Source of the DNA: Margaritifera margaritifera
Lineage: Eukaryota; Mollusca; Bivalvia; Unionida; Margaritiferidae
Assembly: GCA_029931535.1 (NCBI GenBank)
Contig: JAQPZY010001628.1
Coordinates: 1,560,501-1,624,500, forward strand
Direction: 5' to 3'
DNA: 64,000 bases
The position numbers were made by a program, and so were the translations under genes. The notes under the pieces were generated by a model. The model saw only the letters and a list, made by a program, of their open reading frames with translations. It searched no databases and was not told the origin of the DNA. Shown one piece after another: positions 1 to 11,200 of this stretch (position 1 is the first letter of the stretch; each line of letters opens with the position of its first letter).

Positions 1-30
1 TAATGAGAAAAGGTGGCACTAGATTATTAA

Positions 31-50
31 ATTATTATTATTATTATTAC

Positions 51-92
<42 letters not shown>
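31..92. repeat. (ATT)n microsatellite
   Basis: About 20 ATT units with one ACT interruption near the window start. The flank to 560 is AT-rich with no gene seen. Confidence 0.9.
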
Positions 93-93
<1 letters not shown>

Positions 94-639
94 ACCTTAT
101 GCTTTGTTTTATATTTGCCTTTACACTTCACTTTTTGTCATCTTCCACCATTAATTCCCTATTTATTTGATTCATACTTGCCATAACACGACGTGTCACG
201 CGAGAAAAATGATTTTTGACTCCCAAACCCCCCGACATGATTGTGTTTCGAAAAACACGATTTTCAACAATTTTGCACCCAAATTTTTTTTCCACCCCAT
301 AAAAAGAAAAGAAAAGAAAAAAACGTATATTTCTTGATCACTATTATATATGCCCATAATCTGTGGTATATATAAACAGTAAACAGTTTATACACCTGTT
401 TTAGAGGCAATTAAAAGGTAAGGCGGTCAGAGATAAACAGTCACCTTTCAGAGATTTACTTAATTGGCTCACAATAGCTAGGGTGATGTGTCGTGTCAAA
501 TCCTTTTGAGCACTGCTGTGGGAGAGCCCATTAGGCTAATTTGCATTGGTATCATTAAGTGGAACAACCCAATTTAAAGTTAAGTAGATCAAAGAGATGG
601 GTGTTGAAGAACAAACTGATTGCATTGAATGAAAATGTT

Positions 640-742
640 GAAGCCATCTTTATTAAAGTTTGTGATCAGTGGCACCGTTTCTTTGAGAATGTTAACACCA
701 TCTTTTTTAAAGTTTGTGATCAGCGGCAACGTTTCTTTGAAG
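640..742. repeat. 51-bp tandem duplication
   Basis: Two adjacent near-identical copies containing AAAGTTTGTGATCAG and CGTTTCTTTGA, just upstream of the hAT-like coding remnant. It produces overlapping short open frames that are not themselves recognisable proteins. Confidence 0.8.
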
Positions 743-766
743 TCGGATTTTTACTCCATATATAAA

Positions 767-1446
767 ATGGAAAAGTGTACAAGTGTGATTCATTTTCGAA
801 GGAAACATCGAAACGTACTAGCGATTCAGGAAATATGGAGCCATTCTCCCAAGCGAGCAAAGCCCAGCAAAACAAAATTCCAGAACTCCTGGTTGACGGA
901 GTTTGACTTTTTGAAGCGCAGCATCAAGGGGGAACATTTTATTCTGTGCACATATTGCAACCACCATATTGACATTAGTCATTCTGGAGTGTATGACATT
1001 CATCGACATAGCAACAACACCCAGCATCGTGACATGGCAAAAATGCAGAGCTCAATACCCAAATTAAATAGCTTGTTTAAACAGTTGTTGATAGACAATG
1101 TAACTAGAGCTGAAGTACTTTTCTGCAATTTCGTTGCCGAGCACAATCTGCCGTTTTCAGCAGCAGATCATTTTACAAACCTATGCAAGGAAATCTTCCT
1201 TCAGGAAAACGAAGATTTGATATTCTGACTCAAGTGGCCATTGCATGTTTGACACTCCCTCACAGCAATGCCGATGCTGAGAGATCATTTTCAATGCTTA
1301 GAAAAATTCAACAAGATCTTCAGGGAAGGCGGAACAACACCACCATTCAATCTCTGATGAGTGCTAAGATGAACACAAATGATACTTGCATTACCTTCAA
1401 ACCAATTTCTGAACTATTGAAAACAGCAAAGACTGCATGTAATTAA
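767..1446 (+). pseudogene. Decayed hAT-type transposase (BED-like finger joined to dimerisation domain, middle deleted)
   Basis: Starting at the ATG at 767 the frame codes a BED-like zinc finger: CTYC (C-x2-C), then HRHSNNTQH, followed by AEVLFCNFVAEHNLPFSAADH, a segment typical of animal hAT-like transposases. At about 1195-1228 the frame ends. A second frame continues directly with CLTLPHSNADAERSFSMLRK, the C-terminal hAT dimerisation motif, to a stop at 1446. The catalytic middle is missing and the two ends meet out of frame, so this is an internally deleted copy. It is related to the larger hAT element at 42541-45323. Terminal inverted repeats were not located. Confidence 0.8.
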
Positions 1447-2224
1447 AAGTGGATTTTAAAGACAGTAACTTGGTGTATTTTTTTATTTAATGTATGTGAG
1501 CTTGTGACCATGTGTACATATGTGTGGCGATATTATTTGACAATGCTAAGTCTACCATTTTTTTGTTTGTAAGTATATTAACTGCTTCAGAAAAACAGAT
1601 GGTATTTTCTTTTATTCAGACTTGAATTTCCAGTCATTTGCTATAGGATGATTTGAAAAGATAGCTTATTCTCATTTGGATGACGTTGGGGGGGGGGCAC
1701 GTGCACTGACCCACCTTGGTCATTTGCACTGACCCCCCTTGATACCACAAAACACGCTTTTTGTGTCCCAAAAACTCCCCAACACTGTCTGGGAATATGG
1801 CATGTATGTTGATTTCTGTTGTCGATTCCTATGTTGGTTAAAATATTAGCAGGGTCGAAATTCTCACAAAAAAATCTACCAAAATGCATGAAAATCACAT
1901 ATATTTGCAAGCCCAACCATTGTTTATTTCGTTAGATGTACCCTATATTTAGCAAACTACACTGGCCAATTTTTCATTGAAGTCGAGGTACACCCCAAAA
2001 TTTTCAATTCTAGAACAGATTCAATAGTAGAGCTTGGCAACCTAGAATTTGATTTGGCCTTTTAAACTTTAAAGTAGGTCACCATACAGCTACTAAAGTT
2101 TGAAAGTTACTAGGAGCACTGAGAGATCTTCTTTACATGTTGGTTTATATGGTCTTCAAAACACATGAGGAAAGTGGACATCTTGAGTGCATAAAATTGA
2201 AACAAAAAAGTAACTGACCATGTA

Positions 2225-3531
2225 CAGGGTTGCATCTAGGATGTGCAATCATGAAAATCCCCCCAAAATTTAAGATTTCCTGCAAAATTTCAAATTCTAT
2301 GCGGGCAAAATTGCGCAAAAAATAAGAATTGTGCGTAATTTTTTGTGAAGAATGCGCTATTTTTATATATGTTTTCATTTAACGTAAAAATCCCAGTTCT
2401 CACTTTCAGCGGATATGTTGTCCTTGTGTTGTTGTGAAATACGTCACATATTTCCTGTGTGTCATGTGCTCAGTTCTGATTGGTTACTAAGAAAGGTCAG
2501 GAGAGCACATGTTTGATGCAATAGGAACATCCTCTGCCTTTTCTGTCAAATTGAGAAAGACCTATTTCACGACCTGTTGGAATGGACAATTGATGTTTGA
2601 TGCTGAGGCTAGCTTGGCGGGACCAGTTAAAACTCAGACACTTTTTCATTATTTATCAGTGATACTTATAATAATAGTTAGAGTGCAGATTTTTCTGTCA
2701 ATAGGCACAGCGACAGTAAACAAACAAATCCTAGTATCAGACGATGCTAAAGATGGCAGTGCTGAAACTGAGGTGTCCTTCCAACGTCAAGAAAAAAAAA
2801 ATCCTTCAATTCAGACTGGAAAAAAAATAGACCATGACTGGAAACGAATGAAATAAATGAGATGTATTCGCAATTGGTGTGTAAAAACTGGCAAAGAAAA
2901 TTCGTTCACACTTGGAATTGCTAATTTCAGGACATCAACCCCTGACAGACAGGTTGAATTCACCTCACAAACGGGCGATTCAGGATTTGAAACAAAGTGA
3001 AAATCTTAAAACTACATGCATGACATTTATCAAGTGACATACAGTAATACGTGACACTGTTTTTTAAGATATAAGAATGGACAGAGGAATGACATGATTT
3101 GCAGCGTATGCTTTGATTTTTTAATGGTCAGTGTGTAGAGAAAATACTGTTCTTAGAAACACAAGATTTTGGTTTCAGTTTTAAGTGTTATACTGCAATA
3201 TATAGAGCACATGATATGTATTTAGTGTGGTAAGATAATATACAGAACTCGTGCTATGGATTAAGTGTTATACTGTAATATACAAAACACAATATGCATT
3301 TAGTGTTGTACTGTAATATACAGAACACATATGTATTTAATGTTATACTGTGGTATTCAGAACACATTGTATGCATTTAATACAGTTATTATACTTGCTA
3401 TTGCTCTCTCTGAATGTTAATTTTTTTTTTACATTGTCATGGTAGGCCCCCCTTGTCATTAAGTTGGCCCCCCTTTTTCAGATTCATTGGGGGCAAGTGC
3501 CCACATTTACCAAATTCTAGATGCAACCCTG
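2225..3531. mobile_element. 1.3 kb non-autonomous TIR element (CAGGGTTGCATCTAG ends)
   Basis: The left end CAGGGTTGCATCTAG is mirrored by CTAGATGCAACCCTG at the right end, a perfect 15-base inverted repeat. The flanks show CATGTA on both sides (2219-2224 and 3532-3537), which looks like a 6-base target duplication. No transposase is recognisable inside; the open frame at 2509-2856 has no known domain. It contains a T/C-rich stretch and repeated phrases around 3180-3380 (tgtatttagtgt/atactgtaatatacagaac). Superfamily is uncertain: a 6-base duplication would suit a hAT6-type or Dada-type element. Confidence 0.72.
3181..3385. repeat. Short tandem repeats (~60 bp) within the TIR element
   Basis: About four degenerate copies of a unit built from AGTGTTATACTGTAATATA and CAGAACACAT. 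Confidence 0.6.
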
Positions 3532-3570
3532 CATGTATTAATCATGCTAAATAATGTGATACTTGCTACA

Positions 3571-3584
3571 CACACACACACACA
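3571..3584. repeat. (AC)n microsatellite
   Basis: Seven AC units. Confidence 0.7.
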
Positions 3585-4254
3585 TTGAGAACACAAAAAT
3601 AATTTGGTTTCCATTCGACTCACTAGTTGTGGAAACATTGGAGATAAACAAGTTGAAAACTTTAGGATAGCAGTGCTCAAAGAATTTTTTTTTCAGACAC
3701 AGGCCCAGGTCAAGTGGCTTTAAAAAATCACTTTCCCTGACTAAAAATCCACTTGCCCAACATGACTACGCGTATAAACCAATAACGACTGCAAACTGAA
3801 TAGACCCAGATCTGCTGTCGCTTATTCAGATTTATTTTTATCACACACTTGGAATTATGATTCTATATGAAATCTTGTGTTTGCAGTTATCTCTTTCAGA
3901 AAACTTGTGAAAACTTAACCTTCTGCAGTGCCTGTTAGTAGCCTAGCTTCTAGTGTCACCAAAACTGCAAGTTTTTTCAGCACATTTTGACAATGTTGGC
4001 ATTGCTGACATAACGTGTGTTTTATTATTATTGATTTATCAATACTGAGTGAGAATGTTTTAGGCATGTATTTCACAGGCTATGTGCTCAGTTTGACATT
4101 ACTTTTGGGGTCATTTTCTCTTTATAATACCAAATGTACAATAATTAGTTGACTTTGTTGAGTTTTTTTTTTTTAAACAACTTGTAAATTAACCAGACTT
4201 GCTAATTGTTTCAACACTACAGATTTCTACATTTCTCAAATCTTTTAGAGATAG

Positions 4255-5110
4255 CTAGTTATATCTCTTCCCCCCATCGAGGGTTACATATTGGTTTTGT
4301 GTTGTCTATCCATCCATCACACTTTCTTGTAAACAAGATGCAAGATAGCTCAGGAACTATTTGAGCCAAACCAGACCAGATTTGATATTTTGATCCCTTG
4401 AGTTGGTCCCAACCTGATTAGATTCTAGTGACTGGTGCCTAATTTCTCAATTTTCTTCAAACACATTTTTAAACTCTTTGGAAAAAAACTTGTAAGTACA
4501 TTTAAGAAAAAATTGCTAGAGGTAGACAAATTAAATTAGTTATACTTATTTATATTACTAGATAGATGACCTGATTAGATTTTCATGCCATTATAGCAGT
4601 TTTTCAGTTTTTTAAAATGTATTTTGACAGATTTTTGAACTTTTGAACTGAGACAATTTTGACAAAAACCTTGTAAGCATGATTAAGCAAAAACATCACT
4701 TGAGGTAGACAAATTAAATTTGGCACACTGATTTGCAATAATATGTAAATAAACTGATTAGATTTTTATGCCATTACAGCAAATTTTCCTTTTTTTTAAA
4801 CACATTTTTTAACTTATTGGGACTGTCTTTTTTGACAAAAACCTCATTAGCAAGATTTAGCAAAAATATTTGAGGTAGAAAAATTAAATTCGTCATGCAT
4901 GTTTGCAGGCATATGTAGATGGCTTGGTTTGATTTTCATGCCATTGTAGGAAATTTTCAAAGTTTTCTTTATTTGTACAATTTGAGACTTACCAGTAGAC
5001 ATTTTTGCTCTGAAGTGTTTTACAAACACAAACCTTATGGGGAACATGGTGATGTTGGGAGCAAGATTTCACCCTCCTGGCCCCTCTTTTGGACAAATGT
5101 CATACTTATC
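4255..5110. repeat. Divergent tandem array, ~165-bp unit
   Basis: Repeated phrases GAGGTAGACAAATTAAATT, ACCTGATTAGATTTTCATGCC and CTTGTAAGCA-TTAAG recur about every 160-170 bases. The same unit reappears at 57480-57840 and a fragment at 31870-32040. No coding potential recognised. Confidence 0.7.
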
Positions 5111-5795
5111 CAAATTTTTTCAAAGCTGGAGCTTTCTCTATGCTAAAATTGATTCGACTGCTTCGATCTTAGTAGAGCAAGACTAAAATCTGGACTTTCT
5201 ACATCTCACCAAATTCCATTTCATTCCATTCATTAGATTTTCTTTTCCTTCTCTCAAGTACCAGTGTCACAGAATGACATTAATTGTCATGGTGGTTGTG
5301 TGGAAAGACATGTTTTTCCTTGCAAAAACAAATCCCTTGTTGTTGATGAATGAGATAAATCACATTCTTAGATGTTTCAGTTATATACTTGGAGAGGTGT
5401 CCATTTTCATTGGACAGCTCATGGTGTCATCTGCATCTGTGATCCCTCTTCTGCACAACATAAAAAGTCCCTCTTCAGTTTTATTGACATAGCAGTGAAT
5501 GAGATTTTGTATGAAGATACTGCATCTTGATCCTTTGTGCTATTCCTGATCCCTAGAGTCCCAACCCTTCTATATGCATTATGAAACATCAAAATAAAAC
5601 AAATCTGCATGAAATATAACCAGTTAACAGGCAGCTGTACTCATGATCTTCATCTGCCAAGAAAGCAATATAGTTAACTTTCCTCTGCAGAGGTGTTATA
5701 AGTTGCTACAAGAAAACCCTGCTAACAAGACATTCAATTCTGGTTTGTTTAGGAAGGAATTAGGAGAATTCAATTTTTTTTAAAACTTGTTTGGA

Positions 5796-5820
5796 AATAA
5801 TAATAATAATAATAATAATA
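5796..5820. repeat. (AAT)n microsatellite
   Basis: Eight AAT units. The surrounding 5111-6050 is non-coding with nothing else recognised. Confidence 0.85.
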
Positions 5821-6053
5821 CTGACTTGTTTCAGACCAGAGTACATATACATTTACAATACAGAGAGTAAAAATCATGCGGACAATAACACTGTCCTTCC
5901 ATGAGTCAATTTAATGTAGAAATATATTGTTTTCAAAATATTATTTTTACTTCCTTCATTCATGCACCGAAGTGAATACACCCTATTGGGTATTATTATC
6001 AATGAAATTAACTATTAGTCCTGAAGATACTGTTCACTTTGCCAGGTGTACTA

Positions 6054-7158
6054 CAGTGTTCCCCCTTTTATAAGGCCACCCCTTTTGCAGCAGAAAAGTG
6101 GCCTTATAAGAATGGTGGCCTTTCTAGAGGGGGATCACACAGTTGTGAGTAATAACTACATATAAAGTATAAAAGGTGTAACTAATTTTTATATATTTAA
6201 TATTTTCATTTAAAAATCACAGGAATATTATCTGGTTATGGACTTAATGTGATAAAACTAATATCAATGTTATTTTTTAAAAAATATGAATAATCATCAA
6301 TCATGCTGCAAAACCACCTTGTCAGTAAATTCTCGGCACAAACATTTGGTTGTAACTATCCCTGTACGTCCATCGATTCCGTCTTCCACCTCACTGCAGT
6401 TGAATGTATATTGACAATGTTTATTTGAATCTTTCCGACATAAAATTTCTCAGTAGTGATCAAAGGACTCTCCCTCTTTTCATTTAGTCTAATTGCTTTC
6501 ACTTTTCATTCTAAACTGAGAATGTCTGACAACATTTTGCGACAACTTATTCCTTCATGGGCAATAAGTAGTTATGACATGAAGATGCAGTCTTTACAAA
6601 GGAAGTGAGCTTGTCACATGATCAACTTTTTTTTTTTTTCTTCAGTCTGGTACCTGGTTAAGTACATTTCATAATCTATGAGAGGGTGGCCACAAAGGCT
6701 AACATACCATTTTGCTATCTGACGACCGGATGTCACACTGACTGGAGCTGAACAATACTTTTCTTCTCAGCAGTTAGCTTTTGTCATCTTGATAATTATC
6801 AGTGGTAATAATAGCCAGTAATTATCAAAGTGACAAAAGCTGACATCTAAGGAACACATGGCAGTAATGATATTAGGATTACTTACCTGTTTGTATGGAT
6901 TAAAGTTACTTTATCGGCATGTTGGAACAAATGTCAATGTGTTGAGTTGAGAAATTAACAATATTAGTGAGATTTTAATATATAAAAAACTTGTGGCTGC
7001 TCACGAGGGGTAATTTTGACCGTTTTTGCACTAAAATGCTGGTTGCATTAAAGGGGTGGCCGTCCTTGAGGGGTACTTTTGAACACAAACTTGTCGGTGC
7101 CAAGGGATTGTGGCCATATAAAGCTGGTCAGAGGGGCCGTTCAAGAGGGGGACCAGTG
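6054..7158 (-). mobile_element. Pogo-like non-autonomous DNA transposon, copy A
   Basis: The left end CAGTGTTCCCCCTTTTATAA and the right end (reverse complement of CACTGGTCCCCCTCTTGAAC) form imperfect inverted repeats, flanked by TA on both sides (6052-6053, 7159-7160), as expected for pogo/Tigger elements. Inner subterminal repeats (GGCCACCCCTT, GGGGTGGCC) recur. On the minus strand near 6400-6550 lies a relic of the CENP-B-type N-terminal helix-turn-helix seen better in copy B, here broken by an early stop. It carries an internal palindrome at about 6774-6840. It is the inverted partner of 47943-49045. Confidence 0.85.
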
Positions 7159-7281
7159 TACATATATAGCAACCAAAAGGCTTTTCTCCTGTATGGATGG
7201 ATATAGTGGCAATATAAAAACACTGATTGTTAAAGACATATTTTAGACTTTTCGGTTCACTTTGTTTATTTTATTTTACAG

Positions 7282-7432
7282 TCCAACGTCTGATGGTGCT
7301 GCTGCAGCTATTATAGCCAGTGAGGACTTTGTACGTAAACACAATCTACAAGGACAAGCAATAGAAGTTTTGGCCATGGAAATGTGCACCGACCTTCCAA
7401 GTGCCTTCAGTGAAAAAAGCTGTATCAAAATG
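7282..7432 (+). CDS. SCP2: SCPx exon 1 in window (thiolase C-terminal domain start)
   Basis: Encodes the segment starting [10 protein letters not shown] and running through [15 protein letters not shown] to KSCIKM, typical of the SCPx thiolase. The acceptor is ttttacag at 7280-7281; the first base completes a codon begun in an upstream exon outside the window, or one not recognised within it. The end is set by frame: only a donor at 7433 (GTTGGT) joins in phase 0 to the next exon and gives KM-VGYD. The better-looking GTAAAC four bases further on would bring a stop into frame in the next exon. Confidence 0.9.
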
Positions 7433-8196
7433 GTTGGTAAACATGAGCCATGGTTCTGTTGCACATCTGATAAATATCACATCAGTCTGATCATAGACCT
7501 ATATTACACAGATTTCTATAGACATATATTCCTGGGGATCTGACAGGCACCCATAAATTCTTGACACCTTACTTTTTGTCAGTCATGTGGCAGCTCAGCC
7601 TAATGCTGTTTGAAGAGGACTGTCAGAATTTTTTTTATAAATGTATACATTATTATCCCCATGCTTTTCAGAGAAAAGCAGGGATTATGTTATCATGCCC
7701 ATCTCTGGATGTGTGTATGTGTTTGCACAAGAAATGTTGCTTAACTCTTCATACACCATTAAAGATAGAGACTTCATACCTTGGGATATGGTCTGTAGGT
7801 GTACAAATGGTTTGAAAAATTTTGAAACAACCTTTTAAGGTTGGGCGTGGTGTGTGTGTTATTATATATAAATTGAAAATAACTTACAAATAATGAAACT
7901 CACATGTCTGAGAATTAGTGTGTATGATTATCAACCCAAGTGTCAACATATATCTGATAGGAATTTGAATGGGGTCCATGGGTCATGCCCCAGGGGCATA
8001 CAGTTGTGGTCTCTGGGTCACAGCTTGGAAAGTATTGAGATTCCCACCCAAAATATATATATATAGTCAAACTTGGCAATAGCAGCTACCCCAAACTGGC
8101 CTTTGTACACACAGATGACCTCTGAATGCAGGTTCACCTTTCAAACTTGCTTCTTGAACAAATACCTGACACTGAACATCATTATCATTATTACAT

Positions 8197-8246
<50 letters not shown>

Positions 8247-11200
8247 TCAGGCAGTTGGCATAATATCATTCATAAATTCTGGTGCAAAAGGATCTTATTC
8301 ATAGATTTCATCAAGCTTTCCCTCTGTTTTCCATGTAGTACATCATTGCTCATATATACAGTAATGAGGTTGCTAGCTCAGCTGCTTGTATATTGCAGCT
8401 GGAGTCTGCTTTCTCTGAAGTAACAGACCTATGCCAAATATAGAAAGTGTCAACCCAGTGACTGACAGATCACCTTTGTTCAAAGAATTGTGGTACCTTT
8501 TAAGTTGAAACACTGTTCCCATCATGTATCTGTTATCAGATGTGCACAAGTTTGTTGCTACAATGATCAGTGTCACAAGGTTTATAGACATGTTTGAGTG
8601 TGGGCTCAACATACAGGCCCTGGCCTTCCTGCTTGTATGCTATTAGTGTAGTATGAATATAGAACAATAGTTCTGTATCGCTATTTATAATTTATGCCTT
8701 TATCCAAGCAGTTTAGTTAATAAGTTTGCTGACAACTGCATCACACTTCCATTGCTGATGAGACTATCATTCTCCATCTTACCAAAAGTACGGAATCTCC
8801 ATACTTTTTTCCATTATGTACCTCACCGATGTGAAGCTACCAAATAATCACTGCAGTTCTGGTGCAAGTTTCCAAACTACAAACTAGCTGTATAGGAATG
8901 ACATCCCTGTTGTATGAACGATATTACTGAAAAATCAATAAGGAGATACAGATTTTACAAATTACCATCCTGTGATATTTGCTTACTAACTTAGGCTAGG
9001 TATCAGCAAAGGTAATAAGCATATGCATGTTACGTATATTTATATATTTTTGTTTATTTAAAGGTGGGATATGACATGTCCAAAAAAGCTGCTGACAAAG
9101 TCTTTGCAGCTACAGGTAGGTTTAGAACAAATATGTGTTTGCTTGAAATTTGATACTGTATCGTGAACAGAAGCCTAAGTTGTGTGAATTAGAAATAGAG
9201 GATCTTAAATAATTGTTCATTTCAAATGAAATGTATGAAATGAACTGATTGATTTCTGTCTTTTTCATACCTTGCAAGCAAAAGATTGCAAACATTCAAA
9301 ACTTGAAATGAACAAATTTAAGATTCTGTTTGTCACATGATGAGACACACATTTTTTATATTAAATCTTTCAGAGATTGATGGCTGCTACCATTGTGTGA
9401 TATCTCAGTATGATGTACTTACATAGTATGGCATCATACATGATATTTTACATGTCAACATATCAACTCTGAAACATCAAAACAACTTCATATTGATGAC
9501 TATGTGTGATAATACACGGTCTAGTTTCATTAATCCAATTTAAAGTGTTTTTATGAAAATTATTGGATTATTGGAGTAATTAATCATAAATAAAAACTTT
9601 TCTACCAGATGTGTTGTATTAAAGCATTAGTTGGATAAACCAAGATCAGATTCACAAGACATGATGGTATTAATATTATTTTCTTTAAGAGAGGCTAATG
9701 CAATTACAATACATGCAGTCAATTTGTAGAAAAAACTTTAGCAGGATTATTACTTTTAATTAATCTTATTTTCATGGGCATCAATTTTCAGAGTTAAGCA
9801 AAAATATCATTATTTCCAGTACTTAAATTTGTGGATATGCATCTCACGAAAAATAGCATTAATAACAGAGACATCTTGTGTTTGGTATTTAAATCCATGG
9901 TTTGTAGAATGTAGGAACTCCTGAAAGCTTGAAGACAACAAAATCTCATTTAGGTTATTGATTCTATTTTATATATATATTTCAGGGTTGAGACGAGAAG
10001 ATGTGAATGTAGTGGAACTTCATGATTGCTTCTCGTGCAATGAACTTATTACATATGAAGCTCTTGGGCTGTGTGAACCAGGTAATTGCTAGATGTCTAT
10101 ATTAGTTATCAAAAAGGCTTGTAGAGAAAATTTAACCTTTTTGTTGTAGTTGTGATATGTTTGTTATTCTAAATAGAGTGGATGTGATATTCACAAATCA
10201 GTTATCAAAACATGAAATCCTGTTGCATTGACATGAGTTTGGGGTAATATGTAACTTTGTTCATATTGACAATGTATAAAATAAGAATCCAAGAGTGAAA
10301 CCATACATTATGAAGCATGTATTTTAGACTGAAAGAGAAATATATTCAAACCTTTCAATAAAGACCACCCTGCAGAAACGGGGCTTTATAAACAAGTGTT
10401 TTTTTTCCAGCCCAGTTGGTCAGTAGTTAAAACAATACAGTGAAACCCCGCTATAACGCGATATTTGGGGTCCATAAAATTCGATCGCGGAAAAAGCGGG
10501 GTCGCGTTATTGCGGAGTTTTACTATATATTACTTTATTCAGAGAACAACGTATACACGTCTGATGTATAGCATGAATAGGGTATCAACACCGTTTACTA
10601 TCTGATATCGATCCGTCTTTGTTTTCCCACATGACAACCCTTTGATTGAGCCACGAGTATGTTCAGTGCCAAGTAACAGAGAGTGGTTATTTGAACTCCC
10701 TGTGATCTTGCTGCCCAAGCTCAGTCCCTACATAAGCACCCACATATGACAATCTTTGATCTTGCCGCCCAAGCTCAGTCTCTACATAAGCACCCACATA
10801 TGACAATCTTTGATCAACCACCGCATTGTCTGGTGCTTGGTTGTGTATGCAGTTAAAGAAGAAACGTAAGTCGGCTATTGTTTGCGCAATGATTGTATAC
10901 AGGATGAATTGAATCCAGCGCACGTGTTGGCGGCTTACGTTTTTTGATGTTTATTAAATCGTGAGAATCTTTTATCAACCACAGCATTGTCTTATGCTCC
11001 GCTGTGTATGCAGTTAAAGAAGAAAAACATGTCGGCTATTGTTTGAGCAATGAGTGTATACAGAATGAATTGAAGACAAACACAAAGAAGACTTACCGAC
11101 TTTACTCATGGATCAGTAATAAGTAACATTTCCGATAATGTTTATTTTGGTATAACACTTCAAGAAATTGGTGAAATTGTTACATTTCAGAAGCCACGCC

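Noticed and set aside
2509..2856. 115-codon frame
   Set aside because: Inside a non-autonomous TIR element; no recognisable domain and no sign of selection.
1..7281. Upstream SCPx exons in the window
   Set aside because: Looked for thiolase N-terminal motifs and a donor ending in AG of a split Ser codon; none was convincing, so they are taken to lie upstream.
8073..8423. 116-codon frame rich in Ile
   Set aside because: It is caused by the (ATT)n microsatellite in a SCPx intron.
10687..10923. 78-codon minus-strand frame with an internal repeat ([11 protein letters not shown] twice)
   Set aside because: It lies inside the 10438-11527 pogo-like MITE and arises from its tandem duplication.
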